Shown piece by piece: positions 24,563 to 38,100 of a DNA stretch of 64,000 nucleotides (position 1 is the stretch's first letter; every line of letters starts with the position of its first letter). This stretch comes from Nepenthes gracilis (lineage: Eukaryota; Streptophyta; Magnoliopsida; Caryophyllales; Nepenthaceae). The stretch covers positions 27,955,540 to 28,019,539 of the forward strand of contig BSYO01000003.1 of the NCBI GenBank assembly GCA_033239525.1. Direction: 5' to 3'. Made by a program: the position numbers and the translations under genes. A model generated the notes under the pieces. It searched no databases. It was given only the letters and a program-made list of their open reading frames with translations, and was not told the DNA's origin.

Positions 24563-26530
24563 TTGGCGTCGTCTATGGCAACATTGACTAAAAGTCATCC
24601 ACCTACATCACCCAATCCAACATCATCTAACAAAATGGGAAACACTGGGGTTCAAGCTAGCATTCCCGTTAGAAAGCCTGCTTCCTCCGACTGTGACCAC
24701 TCAGCTGGTAGTCAGGTCGGAGAACAGCCTGCTCCTATCTTCCTGGCGATGGCGGAGCAGATGAATAAGACATCTCAGATGATCCAAACGCTTTACACAC
24801 GCCAGGGTAGGAAGAAGCAAGGGGCTCAATCCTCCTTAACTCTCATGCCGACCTCCAAGCATGGGAGCCAGAGGAGGAAGAAGTTGACTAAAAAGACCTC
24901 AAGGCCAGGCAACTCTCACGTCCCAGTAGCCTCCAACACCCAGAGTCGCTTAGGGCTCAAAGGGCGCTTGGGCCGTGGGACTCCTAATGAGAGTCCTGAA
25001 AAAAAAATCCCCGGTATTCTCAACACGAACAGAGGCCTCTTGTATAGGAGAGAGTCTCTTGAGTCATTCGATCCACAAGCAGCAGCAGCCGACTGCCGAC
25101 GTGCCGCACTGCCGAAAGGACGGAGTTGAGGACCTACATTAACTCCAAAATATCTGGAAACTCCTCTCGAGTGGAGGAGAAAGTTGAAAAAATGTGAAAC
25201 CGTGTGTTCAAGGAAGACGAGGAGCAAGTGGCCGGTCTAAAGAAATCTCCATTCACCATGGAGATTCGAACCCAACCAATACCGGCCAAGTTCAAGATGC
25301 CGACCCTGCATCCCTGCGATGGGAGCACTGATCTCATAGACCACTTGGATCACTTCCGCACCCTTCTAAGCTTCTAAGGCCAGGAGGAGACGTCCATGTA
25401 CCGATGTTTCCCCCTCACCTTAAAAGGGGATGCCCGAATCTGATTTCATTGGCTCCCCTCGAATTCCATTTGGAGTTTTCGAGATCTCATTGATTTCTTC
25501 CTGACCCAGTAAGCTTTCAACCACTAGGAAGAAAAGTAGCCATGGCACATTGCCCACATCTAGCAGAAGTAGGGAAAGAACCTGAGAAAATTCTTGGAGC
25601 TATTTGCGGCTAAAGCTCGGAGAATCCTTAAGCTCACCGAAGAAATAAAGCTCGGCAGGTTTATCTCTGTGCCAGGGCTGTGTAATTTTCTCAAGTGCTT
25701 AGCCCATAAGAATTCACAAACTTTCCAAGAAGCGAAAGTTATCACCCTGGCCTACGTAGCCACCAAAGAGGCCAATGAGGCAAAGCATCCAATGAGAACT
25801 GACCAGCCTTGCTCTTTTTCGGCGGAGGGAAAGAAAAAAAACGGGGGCAACAACAACCCTCGAAAGAAGCAACTCAGGGCCGGGCCACCCATACAGAAGG
25901 AGTACCGACCTGTCAACCCGACTCTACTGAATGACACACAAAAAAACGTCATCATATAAATCCGGGAGGAGAAGTTCGTCAAGTGACCAAAGCCACTGAG
26001 AAATACAAAGGGAGGAGATCCACATAAGTATTGTGATCTCCATCGATCTCCGATACATACCACAGAAGAATGAAAGACGCTGCAACGGGAGATCGAATAG
26101 CTAATCCACCGCGACCACCTCACAAAGTTCTTGAGGAACTTTGGGTAGACCTTCAAAACCTTAGGTGGTGATAGGTCTGATCTACCCCAACTAAGGAACC
26201 GGGTAGCCATTGGGGTAGTCAACATGGTGACCACCCGACCTGTTAAGGTGCAACCAATTGATCACCAGGAGAAGCTGGACAAGCGCAAGAACCAAAGGGT
26301 GGGGGAAGATGTTATTAGCTTTAGTGATAATGATATGACTCATGTAATCTCCCTCCATTAAAATCCTTTGGTTGTATCTGTACTCGTTTTGGATTGTACG
26401 CTTAACTACCAATTGAAACAAATTTTCGTTAATAAATTTAAGAGATTTACTTTACCTCAAAACATTCTGTAAGTTAGGGCTTTAAAAGACTCAATTCAAA
26501 CCGGTTGAAGGATCGCTATAACAATTTTGC
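24563..26530 (+). pseudogene. Gypsy gag and start of protease region, truncated and broken
   Basis: A first frame (start codon ATG at 24,575) runs to a stop near 25,129 and encodes a basic, Ser/Pro-rich gag N-terminus. The next 600 bases encode the retrotransposon gag core with internal stops: PIPAKFKMPTLHPCDGS then DHLDHFRTLLSF, MYRCFPLTLKGDARI and SFRDLIDFFLTQ (about 25,260-25,520). After about 25,600 the gag C-terminus continues, and near 26,040-26,130 there is a run like that before the protease (DLHRSPIHTTEE..TLQ.EIE.LI). The words ISFSDNDM and PLVVSVLV (26,310-26,390) match the entry to the aspartic protease, but the sequence stops before the active site. RT, RNase H and integrase are absent. 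The break coincides with the start of SDR2 homology. Confidence 0.8.
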
Positions 26531-26810
26531 CCATGTACATATATTTTTTTCTTTTATAACAGAGCCTCCATGAGATTGACCAAATTTTCGAGTACATGAT
26601 ATTACTAGTAAACACTATTCACTAGATAAATTTTGGCACAGTATTAAGAATTAAATTCGTGATTAAAAACCCAATTATAGCGTCCCAAATTGATCTTGTC
26701 AGCTATGCTAATACCTAATTCCTTTAGATGGCCTATCCAAAATTGATTGAGTTGTTTTTCATCTTTTTTTGATTTTGATTCATTCTTCCAGTTCTCTTTC
26801 CTTAATAATT

Positions 26811-29635
26811 TTGGAGTATCACAGAATTACAGTTGTAATAGAAGGCAATAAAGGGATTGGATTAAAGATATGAAGACAATTAACTTCAAAAGGAGTTATG
26901 GTGAATCTAACGGCTAGGGATTAGAGGAGAGGCCTTGAAGCCGTTAAAGGCCTCGAAGCTTCTAGAATAGTTGATATCCTTTGTCATAAACTAGACGTAA
27001 TTCAACAATCTAATGCAAGTTCTTTGGCCGCTTTTATCAAGCAACATTTTGAAATACTAAATATCTTGGTAATTGATATCTTTTAATAATTTCAATTAGT
27101 TTACAATTTAAATTATAATAAATAATTTAATTTTAAGATTGATATAATAAGAAATGCATCTATTAGAAACAAATTACTTAAACATATGAAAAAATTAATT
27201 ATACCTTTGGATGGGGATGCACTTGTTGAAAATGACTGTTAATTAATGCTCTATAGGTTGAGCTATAAAAGGGAAAATTCAACCGATGAGGGGCTCGTCG
27301 CTCGTGTAAGTTGATGAGGTAAAGCCTTACCAAATCGATGATTAGTATATAAAGGATGATCATTTGAGTTTTAGTTTGAAGGACTAGGATGGTATTCCAC
27401 TTTCATGGCTCTAAGACCCGGATCATCATGAGCGACACGTAGAATTCAATCCAAAATTGGAGCTTTGGGTTTCAATTGATGGACTTGTATTAGTAATAAA
27501 CAAATTTGAGTCCCCTAGAGATAAATATTTGATATTTTAATTGGTACTTTTAGTAATTACTATATTTGCAGCTAAAGTCAAAAATCTGAAATCAAACCAA
27601 AATTTCAGAGCCATGAAAGGGTTTTTCAAATCTTGGTTTGTAAAACCGAAGGAGTCACTAAATCAAGTAGAAAAATAAATGTAAACTTACATAACTGACT
27701 CATATTGACTTAGAATTTTGCTGTTATTCTTGATCCACAAGATTGGGATATTCTTCTACTCCGTTAGCCCAAGGACTTTGATTATCTTGGTTAGAAAGTG
27801 AAATCTAATAATACTTTGATTGACGTTTTTAGCCATTAACATGCAGTAAAAGCATTCAGTGGGAGCTTGGAGTCTTGCATTTTGATTTAATCATTTGAGA
27901 TTTAGGTTAGTACTTATAATCATTAGTGTGTTTGTCATTAAAACCTATATTTTGCATTAAGACTATTTCTATGCACCTAGTTTGCCACCACTTGTTTTGC
28001 ATCGGTATCCATATTAGAGCCCGTCCTTCTTATCGCAATATATTCGAGCATATTTACATTTGTCTCTACTAAAGAACTTATTTTACGAATTATTCAAGTT
28101 AGCAATGTTGAGTTTATATTTAGTTAAAAGAAACTATATGGCATGCAGGTAAACAACGCAGGAGTATCGGGAGTAAAAATTAAAATTGAAGATCAAAAAA
28201 ATTTAAGACAAGTTATTAAAGATGTGAGTTGATTATTTTTTATGTTATATATATATACAGTAAGCTTGATATGAAACTAACATACTTTTTTTTTCTTGAC
28301 ATCGTAAATGAGCTAGCATAGATTAAAGTAAAACCCAAATTGATGGGTCAAAATGGTGAAGCAAACTCATGAAACAGTAGAGTAGTGTCTATGGACAAAC
28401 TATTATGGAAACAAACAAGTGACTTAATCACTTCTCCCCCTTGTCCAACAATCAAACTCTGCAAGAATAGTGAACATTTCTTCCTCTTATGGATAGCTAA
28501 AGGTACAAACTTACATACATAATTATAAGAAAACTAGGTTATATTTAAAGACATATAAATGTATATCAATATTTTAGGTTTCGGTTAATATATGAAGCTC
28601 CCACTATGCGTAGAATTAGGTAAAGGGTTAGATCAATTTTGGGTCTATCTATCATATATTGTTTTACATCATATTATATAAATGGTCACTTTTATGATTC
28701 AATTTCATAACTACCTAATTATATAGCAGCAATTATGTGATTATATTAAGTATTTGTTTTAATATACATGAAAAACAAGTAAATATTTAAAATTTCATGG
28801 TGATATCACTGCTATTAATAAATGTCTTATGTACTCCCTTTTGTTCAAACTAAAACAAGTATTCTCAAAGATCAAATTTATAAAAATATATTATTTATTG
28901 ACCACTTTTTGAATCTTTTTTCAGTTTCAAAGTTTTAAATTTATATACACTTAACATTTATTAAAATATTATTATACAAAATTTTTAGACCATCATTTTT
29001 TTTAAATAATTTTTTTCAAAATAGGATTCAAAATTATGTCTTTTATATATATCAATTACTATTAAAGGCATAAGACGTAACAAGTTAAAAGTCACATAAT
29101 ATGAATATGAAAATTTTCAAATCTGACTGTTATCATACAATCAGTAATTACCCCAATCCTTAAGGCAAATGCTGATATGAAATCTAAACTGCAAAACCTT
29201 TTTCTTTTTCTTCTTTCATATGATTTTTGTTAATAGCAATATCAATGTTTCATGTAGCATATATCAAATGAAAATACATTCCAAAAACTTGGAAATGCTG
29301 ATGGACTTACAGAAGACAAAGTGGATGGGGTAGTAAAGAAATTCCTAGAGGATGCCAAGGAAGGTCAAATTGAAAACGAATGGTGGCCCAAACACTATTC
29401 AACTTACAGAGTGTGGAAAACAGTCATTAATGCTTATACTAATATTTTGGCAAATAAGTACCCTAACATATTGATTAATGCCGTTTACCCTGGCAACGTG
29501 AGCACAGATATAAACTTTCACACTGGGATCTTGACTGTTGAAAAAGGTGCAAGAGCTGTTGTTATACTGACTTTAATGCTTAATGGTGGGCCATCTTGTT
29601 AATATTTTGATAAGATAGAGCAATCAACCTTTCGA
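26811..29635 (+). pseudogene. SDR2: dead copy of the SDR gene
   Basis: It matches SDR1 exon by exon with the same phases: 26,811-27,068 (matches 13,055-13,312), 28,149-28,223, 28,322-28,502 and 29,258-29,635. The introns also align. It is disabled in several ways. The ATG that matches 13,055 is TTG. The coenzyme-binding exon has in-frame stops (ATA TGA AGA; GGA TTA GAG context). Exon 3 carries one extra base (181 versus 180) and GGA TAG. The last exon has a Tyr-to-Tyr-lacking change where YNVSK reads YRVWK, losing the catalytic-loop Ser and altering the motif, and stops early at 29,600-29,602. Homology upstream ends near 26,545, where the gypsy fragment starts, so the promoter and first exon are missing. 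Confidence 0.92.
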
Positions 29636-30561
29636 TATTGTATAACATTCCTATTATGAAAGCTTAAATATCTGTATGATAAAATGAAAGAGAATATGAA
29701 TAACCAAATCACAGGAAATGAGGTATCGAGAGGGTCAATAGAATATTGATTGAGTGTTATATGTTTAATAAGGATAATTTTCATATAGAATACTGGTCAT
29801 TTTTATTATTTTTATGCCTTTCATAATATAATTACATAAAAAATAAATATTAATATTTTATTACAATGTAATTGTAGGTCTATTTGACAACCATATTGTC
29901 TCTCATCTTCCCATCCTGTGAGTTGAATCTTTATATATATTGTCTCATTTTGCATCATTTGTCTTTTTGATTATCCCTCATGCAACAATGCTTTATGATT
30001 TTTATATAAATTCTATTAGATTTCAATCTGTTATTTAAATTGTGAAATTATGATATTAATTTGTAATACATCATGAATCCAGATTGCTGACGGATTACGG
30101 TACCATTTGGTCTTCCATAGTGGGTTGAACAAAACTAGGTCTAGTCTCCATTCTTAATAGTCTAGATCCTATACACCATAATTTAAAAATAAGATGTTAG
30201 ATGATTGATGAGACTTACTTCTTAATTTATCCTCCGATATTTAAATTAATAATCTTCTTTAAAGAGATGGAAAGATGTAAGGGTGAGGAATATACGTGAT
30301 GATGTAAGAGTGTTGGGGTTTGAGTTTGATTTAGAGGTTGCACTCGGTGTTGAGCGGCTTTGATGTAGTGTTGCCTCGACAAGGAACGGCTTTGAGATTG
30401 AGGGAGTAAGAATTATGAAGGAATTACCGAGAGGCTCTTTCAGGTAGAGAGTTGTCTTTTTTGCAAGCTCTTGGGTGCTCTTCAAAGGGTTTTTTTTTAG
30501 TGTGTTTGGCCGTAAGGCAAGAAGATATTTATTACCTTTGAGTTAACTCAGCCTTACTTGG

Positions 30562-31560
30562 GTGTCAAGGTTGGTCGACAACTGTTTATGTGAATTTGGC
30601 AGGCTGTCATGGGAATTATGGGTGCCGATTATGGCCAAGTGGGAGTCTCTCTTGGAGGGTATGGGAGCCATCGTTCCGTCGCACGCTCAGCCCAAAAGGA
30701 AGGCAGGAGTGCTGTACATCCTAGATTCTCCCGAGAGTACGTCTCAGCTGCAGACAGCTCCGTCAAGTTCTGCTTCCTCTTCGATTAAGCCAAGTCTTCC
30801 CATGGAGGAGAGGATGCAAGGGGTTAGCGAACCGTCTAGGGGTTCGATTACTGCTCTGTCTTCTCCAATCAGCCATATCTTGGAGTAAGGCCTCGATGTG
30901 GACGATGAGCCCTCGACCCTTCTTGCTAGAGTTTTTAATGAACCTATTGTCGAGGAGTTGACCAAGCTGGTCTGCTTGCCTACTCCGGCTGAGCACGATG
31001 TCCCCATCATCGCCACTGTTTTGCCCATGGAGCCCGCGCCAGTCCCTTTTGCAATTTTGGTTGAGGGGAGTTCTGACGGTGGGAAACCGGTGGAGGCTCA
31101 GGCAGTGGATGTCACAGAGGTGGCGGCACCAGTGGAGGCTTCTCGTATGGGGACTCCAGCACTCAAGGTCCATGAGGGCCTGATGGGTGCTTTGCCACCT
31201 TCGACATCTGAGGTACCTTCTGCTTGTCCTAGGGCATCTACGTCAAAACTGAGGCCTCGATCTACTTCCTCATCCCAAATCCCTTTGAGCATTGCTGCCA
31301 GGGAGATGTATTACACTGAGGTACGCTTTGAATTACTCTTCACTTTTCGTTGGGGACGACCCGGCTTTATCTCTTTCTCTTTCTTTATTTGTAGGACGAC
31401 AAGATGGTACAAATTTTGGTGACCTACTTGCACCAACAATCATCTTGGATTTGTCGGGTGGAAGGGGAGGTCCACTGCCTGATCTAGATGCCTGTTGACT
31501 CAAGAGTGTTCAAGAAGATGCAGGGTCGGGTGGCTGCTGCCACCTCCAAGGATTTTAGAA
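30562..31560 (+). pseudogene. Unrecognised coding remnant, block B copy
   Basis: This copy is the more readable one. One frame runs from 30,562 through a single stop (TAA, 30,886-30,888) to a likely donor at 31,320 (GAG then GTACGCTTTG). An intron of about 75 bases ends TTATTTGTAG at 31,395, and the frame continues with DDKMVQILVTYLHQQ. The protein is rich in Ser, Pro, Glu and Ala, with no membrane segment and no domain that I know. Block A has TAG at the same codon, so the stop predates the duplication or marks a real end. It may be a transposon accessory frame or a decayed host gene. Confidence 0.4.
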
Positions 31561-32749
31561 TTTGTGATATTTGAGGAAATAAATTAAGGTTTGTCAAGTG
31601 GGTTGAGGAACTTGGAATATCTTAGTGATTTTGGGTAAAGAAATTGATTGTATATTTGAGGGCTTGGGATCCATCGATGTCCTAGGTCGAGAGTGCATGG
31701 ACAAATAAAAATGTTAACCTAGGTCTATTCTAAACTTTTTGTCTTGCAAGTTGTCAGAACAACAAAATGTGAATACCAGAGATTTGTGTAGAGCTTTCGA
31801 TGGCACCCATGTAGAGAATTTCTAAGTTTTAAGAGCACTTCAATAAGTGACCCAATTTGTAGACAAAACCATTAACATCTTGATTCGCAGTTCTTGGAGG
31901 GCAAAGACGATAGCTTTTGTCATTTCAATATTCAATAGAAACGGATAGTCTAAGCAAGACCTTGACATTGACAACTATAGGGGTAGTATCTCCGGTGGGC
32001 TAGAAGATCTCTAAAAGGTATTATATTTACCGTCAACTTGAGCATTTTGCCTAATAGTGTACAAGTGACAATTTTAGAGCCTAGGTGGAGCTTTCACCAT
32101 TCTTGGTCAAGAGGCATAGGTCTCATCTCTTACCAACGGAGGTAGTGTAGATATCTTAGTTATTATATTCTACACTATTTGAAATTTAGTTCAACATATT
32201 TTGTGACATTTTTGTTCTTTCTTTTTCACTTCATGCATCCTTTAAAGGCTGTTTTGAAACTTCACACAAGTGGTATCCATTCTAAAGAATAGAGTTTACT
32301 TTGTCTAGTCTCGATTAGAAGTAACTAAAGGTATGTATCTGTGGGATTAGCTCTATACGCTAGACATCTATTCAGTATAAGTATAGAAAGTGTAGGAACT
32401 TTTATAGCCAATTTGGGATAGGATAGTCCGTGGTTGAGAACATCCTTAATGATTTAATTTCTCCTCGAAAAGGTTGTGCAAACATTTTTAGATTGGCAGA
32501 TCAAACATTTAACTATATTAAGGCCAAGACATTGTTATGAGTATTCAGGGCATTTAGGGATTGCTTTGAGAACACTTGAGATGACAAGGAAATTGAGGAT
32601 TATTTGTTGAAATTTGAGGCCTGTATTTATATGATCAACTCTATGGTTCAAGTTTTTGGGCGGACAGGATGACATATCTTGATGATCTTAATTGGAAAGA
32701 GAGCGTATCCATAAATTTATCATTGGTCAAAGTAGTTGTTGATTGGACC

Positions 32750-33140
32750 TGTAACGTTTGGTTCCTATTTAATTTATTTTATATTATTAATTTATTTTGA
32801 ATATATTAAAAATAATTATAAAAAAAATTTTGGAAAGGGAAACTAGGCACGGTGGTTGAGGTGTATTTGACGTGCACTCGTGCACGATTTGGACAAATTG
32901 GGTGTGCTCAAGGAGTGCCTCGGGAGCACTCAAGTATGTTTCTAGCAGATTGAGAGGTGCTGTGCAGGAGTCGATTGAGTGCCGAGGTAGAGCTTTTTGA
33001 GGCACTAGGATCTTCTCTCCCGCTTCTTCTTCTTCTTCTTCCGTTTTTAAAGTGATTTTTGAGGTGGTCAGGTTAATTATGCTTTTAAGATGAAAATCCG
33101 ATTCTGACAAAACTACTGAAGTCCAGCATCTCTGATTTTG
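32750..33140 (+). repeat. LTR-like sequence beginning TGTAACGTTTGG, block B
   Basis: This is the counterpart of 2,801-3,760, shorter by the 590-bp difference. It starts TGTAACGTTTGGTTCC and shares the phrases TTTGGACAAATTGGGTGTGC and GGAGTCGATTGAGTGCCGAG. The antisense frame is low-complexity (a Glu run) and not credible as a gene. Confidence 0.3.
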
Positions 33141-33930
33141 TTCAAGTTTCAGTGGATGAGTTTCAGTGGATGAGAGAGAGAGAGAGCTGGTCTGAAACAG
33201 TATCAGCACCCAATTAGATTCTGGATATCCGAAGGGAAGGGAAGGGATCCTTCAAGCTCAGATTATAAGCCATTAAAATAAAAGATTAAGATAAAATAAA
33301 TTAATAAAATATATATTAAAATAAGCTAAATTGAAAACGTTAAGTATGAAAAAAAAAAATCATAGCAGGTCTCTTTTATTTTAAGTAACTCAAAATCACA
33401 GAAAAATATATGCTTTTTTGAAAAAAACAATTACTCAAAATATAGAAAATGAAATTTCGATGCCAAATAATACGTTGCCACTCACAATTGTATATAGTGG
33501 AATAATAATAAATAAGAAAAAAAATCATACCAAGTAGCGTATTTTCTAATGCAAGCAATATTCATAATCAGCATGAATATTTCCATCCGCACATCAAAAG
33601 AAAAATGGAAGTTAAGTGCAAGCCAGCAAGAGTCAATTGCTTATATAATCTTTGTCTTCGCGAGTCCTCCCTCTCACCAACAGTCTTCTTACCGGCCCAT
33701 TTTCTTCTTTTTCTTAACTGGATTTTAAAGGCGTTGCTCAAACAATTTTCGTGTACTGCCATGGCAGTCGGATATGAAGCATTCCATAACCTGCAATTTA
33801 ATACATCAAAGACGACAGGGAAAATCAACATTGAGAAAGATAGGAAGAGAAATGGAAAGATGGATTGCTTAGGAGTGCGATAGAAGTGCAGTTGTCGGCC
33901 TTTTTGTTGTAAGCCACAAAAGGGTCATAG

Positions 33931-35187
33931 TGTTGGCGGACAACGGGCGGCCTACTGACAAGGATACAAGAATATTTCTTTGTAAGTAAATTATGTGGCT
34001 AAAATAACCACTAAAGCGGAATATTAAATCGACTTTTATACCTCCCGCCATTTGCGTGCTCTGTTTTAGATGGTGTAATGCTTGAGTTAGATGATATGGA
34101 CAAAACCAGAAGGTTCAATTTACAAGCGAAATCATCATTCACTTCAATCGTGCGTTCCGAACTCAAACTGGCCGAGAATTGATAATTGAGTTAATGGGAG
34201 AGTTATCATCACTAAATAGACCACTAATATTTCAGCAATTAACTGAGTTAAACGACAAATGGTGATGAATCAGTCGAGGAAGATGAAACGAAACGAAACC
34301 CTTCTGCGGCTCGAATTTGGCTCAAAAACGGCTTGATTAAGCCGATTTCACGGCTTGGCTTGGCGGCTCGCTCGGCTAACGGGCCGGACTCAGCTAATGG
34401 GTCGGATGCTGAAGCCTATATTCTTCTGTTGATCGGAATGGGCGGCCAACTGATAAAACGTACTGTGAAGTAGAAGTAGGAGAAGAGAAAATGAATACCA
34501 AATATTTTATGTGGAAAATCCTTCTGAAATAAGGAAAAAATCACGGGACACTAAATCCACAAAGAATCACTAGGCATGAGAACAAATTACAAGAGACAAA
34601 AATAAGAATAGAGTAAAAGTAAACAAAGCCCTCATATTTGTTTTCACTCACAGCTCTCTTTCTTTTTTACTTTCTCTCCTCTGTTTTTCTCACAATCACC
34701 TTCGTATATCTCAAGTGTGCTTATATACACACATATATACATGCGTCCCCCACCATAGCCCAACTGGTGGTTGGTGCTCAACTTCCAAGGTCTGTATGTA
34801 TGCATGCACACGCCTTGTCTTGCAGCAGGCAGCGCATGCCTGCTCCTGCAAACTGATCAGCCTTTGGAGTCCCAAGAATAACACCTGCCAACTACCCAAT
34901 CGGGTAGGTCAACTGTACACTTTTTGGAATTTGTTAGTCATTCAGACTTTTCATATTCAGCCGATCAACTTTGTTGACCGTCCTCTCATATTGGCCGGTC
35001 AATCACACTATTGACCAGTTGAAGTAGTTCATCCTGCCTCTTCAGTAGAGTCAGTCGTTTCACGACTTTTCTGGTCAACATATTCCGGTCAATATAATTG
35101 ATCGGGATTCCTTTCCCTTAGCACACACACGTGCTCCGTCCAAATCCTTAAGTCACAAGGACTTCCACACGGGAGTGATCCCTAATA
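33931..35187 (-). repeat. 3' LTR of Copia-2, with an internal insertion
   Basis: It starts TGTTGGCGGACAACGGGCGG and ends GTGATCCCTAATA. It matches the other LTR except for about 450 extra bases at 33,974-34,421. A purine-rich stretch on the minus strand (GTGAGGGAAAATT) follows inside, in the position of the polypurine tract. Confidence 0.85.
33974..34421. mobile_element. About 450-bp insertion in the Copia-2 3' LTR, type unknown
   Basis: The partner LTR reads ACAAGAACAATCCTTCTGTT across this point (39,251), whereas here ACAAGAA and TTCTTCTGTT are separated by about 448 bases absent from the other three Copia LTRs in the window. The right half is GC-richer, with repeated CGGCTTG/CGGCTCG words. 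I see no terminal inverted repeat. TATT/TATATT at the ends may be a target duplication but is too weak to rely on. It has no coding frame. Confidence 0.6.
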
Positions 35188-35196
35188 AATTTTCCC

Positions 35197-38100
35197 TCAC
35201 GACCGTGAGAAAGTTAAGTCCATCATCCCGGCTACCCTGCAGCATGCTTTATTCTTCCCATTCGGTAGAATCTTGATCATCATATCTGCCCAGTTCTCTT
35301 CAGTGTCAATCATTTTCAGTGATAGTAGATTGGCTTCTAATACATCTCTCATCCAATGATATCGCACATCAATATGTTTTGATCTGAAATGGAGTAAGGA
35401 GTTCTTGTAGAGAAAAATGGCACTCTGACTGTCACAGAGTACCACATACTTTTCCTGTTTAAGGCTTAGTTCCTGAATAAACTTCTTCATCCACAACATC
35501 TCCTTACAAGCTTCTGTCACGGCAATATACTCGACTTCAGTAGTGAAAAGAGCAATGCATTTTTGTAACTTAGATTGTCAGGAAACTGCCCCTCCTGTAA
35601 ATATCACCAAGTATCCTAAAGTGGACTTGCAACTGTCAATGTCTCCGGCCATATCAGCATCCGAGTAGCCCACCAATTGAGGCTTGTCACTTCCAAGACA
35701 CAAGCACCTCTTAGAAGTTCCTCAGATATATCTCATAATCTACTTTATCGTAGACCAATACTCCTTACCTGGATTGGACAGAAATCGGCTGACTGTGCCA
35801 ACAGCATGTGCTATGTCCGGCCTGGTGCATACCAGGGCATACATAAGTCTTCCTACGGCTGAGAAGTAGGGAACGCCTCTCATATATGATTTCTCTTCTT
35901 CCAAAGATGGACACTGACGACTACACAACTTGTGATAATTTGCAAGTGGATTATTGACAGGCTTGGACTTATCCATGTTAAATCGTTGAAGCATCTTCTC
36001 AAAATAGTTTTCTTGAGACAACCATAGTCTCCTTGCCTCCCAATCGCAAATGATTCTAATACCAAGAATCTGGCTTGCCGGTCTGAGGTCTTTCATGGCA
36101 AAGGGTTATCCAAGTTGTTCCTTCAATATCTTTATCTGAGCACTGTTTTGTCCAACAATCAACATGTCGCCCACGTAAAGGAGAAGAATAACAAAATAGT
36201 CTTCTGAAAACCTCTATATAAAAACACAGTGATCACAAGTAGTTCGTCGGTATCCATGACTAACCATGACTGATTCAAATTTTTTGTACAACTGTCTTGG
36301 AGCCTGTTTCAATCCATACAGACTCTTCCTCAGATGACAGACTAGTTGCTCATTCCCTTTATCCTTGAACCCTTCAGATTGCTCCATATAGCTTTCTTCT
36401 TTCAGTTCACCATAAAGAAAGGTTGTCCGGACGTTCATCTACTCCACTTCTAGATTCTGGGCAGCTGTCAATCCCAACACAACCCTTATGGAAGACATCT
36501 TCACCACTGGAGCAAAAATCTCATCAAAATCAACTCCCCTTCGTTGAGTAAAAGCCTTTTACCACTAGTCATGCCTTGTATCTCAGCTGCATAGTATCTT
36601 CGGATGTCTTCAGTCGAAAGACCCACTTGTTCTTTAAGGCTCTCTTCCCATTATGAAGCTTAGTTAAGTCAAATATGTGATTTTCATGGAGAAAACACAT
36701 TTCATCTTTCATGGCTTCCAGCCATTTCTCCTTATTTTTGTCCTCCATAGCCTCTTCATAAGTTTCAAACTCTCCGATATCAGTGAGTATAACATACTCA
36801 CTAGGCGACAGACGGACGGATGGCCGTTTGTTTCGTGAGGATCGTCTGACAAGCAGATCCTTGGCCGGTTGAGGGATGACTTCATCCTGGTCTTCATTAG
36901 AAGTCATTATTTCCTCTCCATTATAATTGACTGCCTCAGAACCATTGTCCTCGTCTCCTAGAGATACCGGAGAGATAACTTTGACACTTACTTTGTCCAT
37001 CTGCTTGCCATCACACTTGGCTTTTCTATAAATTTTTTTTTACATTTCATCTTCAACGAATGTTACATCCCTTGACCGGACAAGTCTTCTTCCAGTTGGA
37101 TCATAAAATCTGTACCCCAACTCATCTTCCCCGTAGCCCAGAAAGACGCACTACATCGTCTTTTGCTCCAACTTTGTTATTTCATCTCTTGAAACATGAA
37201 CGAATGCTTTACATCCAAACACCCGCAGATGATCATAAGATGGCTTTTTATTCGACCATATCTTCTCCTGCGCTTCACCCTTTAAGGGTTTACTGGGCGC
37301 CCTATTTATGATGTAGGCCGTCCTCTTCAATGCTTCGTCCTAGAAGTGTCCGGGAAGCTCAACTTCAGAAAGCATACACCGTACTCTTTCTAAAAGTATG
37401 CGATTCATCCGCTCAACCATTCCGTTCAACTGTGGTGTCTTTGGAGGTGTTTTCTAATGCCTAATACCATATGACCGACAATAGGTATCAAAAGACCCTA
37501 TATATTCACTACCATTGTCTCTTCAGATGGCCTTTATTTTCTTCCTCGTCTGTCGCTCAACAAGAGTATGAAATTGCTCAAATATACCAACAACCTGATC
37601 CTTGGTTTCTAATGGATAGACCCACAATTTTTTGGAACAATCGTCAATAAAAGAGATGAAATATTGAGCTCTACCAAACGACTTCTCTTTGAATAGTCCA
37701 CACATATCTGTGTGGATGAGATCAAGCAGTTCTGCTTTTAGAACGGACAAGTCTCCATGAAATGAGACTCTTCTTTGTTTATCGGCCAAGCAGTAAGGAC
37801 ATGTCCTTTGTCCGTCCTCCTTCACTCCGGCAATGAGGCCCTTCATGGCCAAATGATGCAGTCCGCATTCACTCATGTAACCCAACCTCCTGTGCAACAA
37901 ATTCTCTGTTTCCTTACTGATTGCAGCATTTACGTTTTTAACCATTGCAACGCCTTCATAATATACAGGTCGAAGTACCTTTTTCCTCTTACCATTACCA
38001 GAGATCCTCTAGTAAGTTTTCACTCACCTTCACAGAAGGTATTACAATAACTTTCATCATCCAACCGACCAGCTGAGATGATATTGAGCTTGATGTTAGG

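Larger units (their letters stand above)
29636..33930. repeat. SDR2 downstream flank and block B, left arm
   Basis: The first 320 bases match both the downstream flank of SDR1 (15,816-16,065) and the inverted copy (42,330-42,690). From about 29,960 the sequence matches block A (1-3,814 and 9,563-9,819). Relative to block A it lacks about 590 bp (the 3,005-3,592 equivalent) and has about 500 extra bases (33,137-33,640). It therefore shows that the SDR gene and the block were one unit. Confidence 0.88.
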
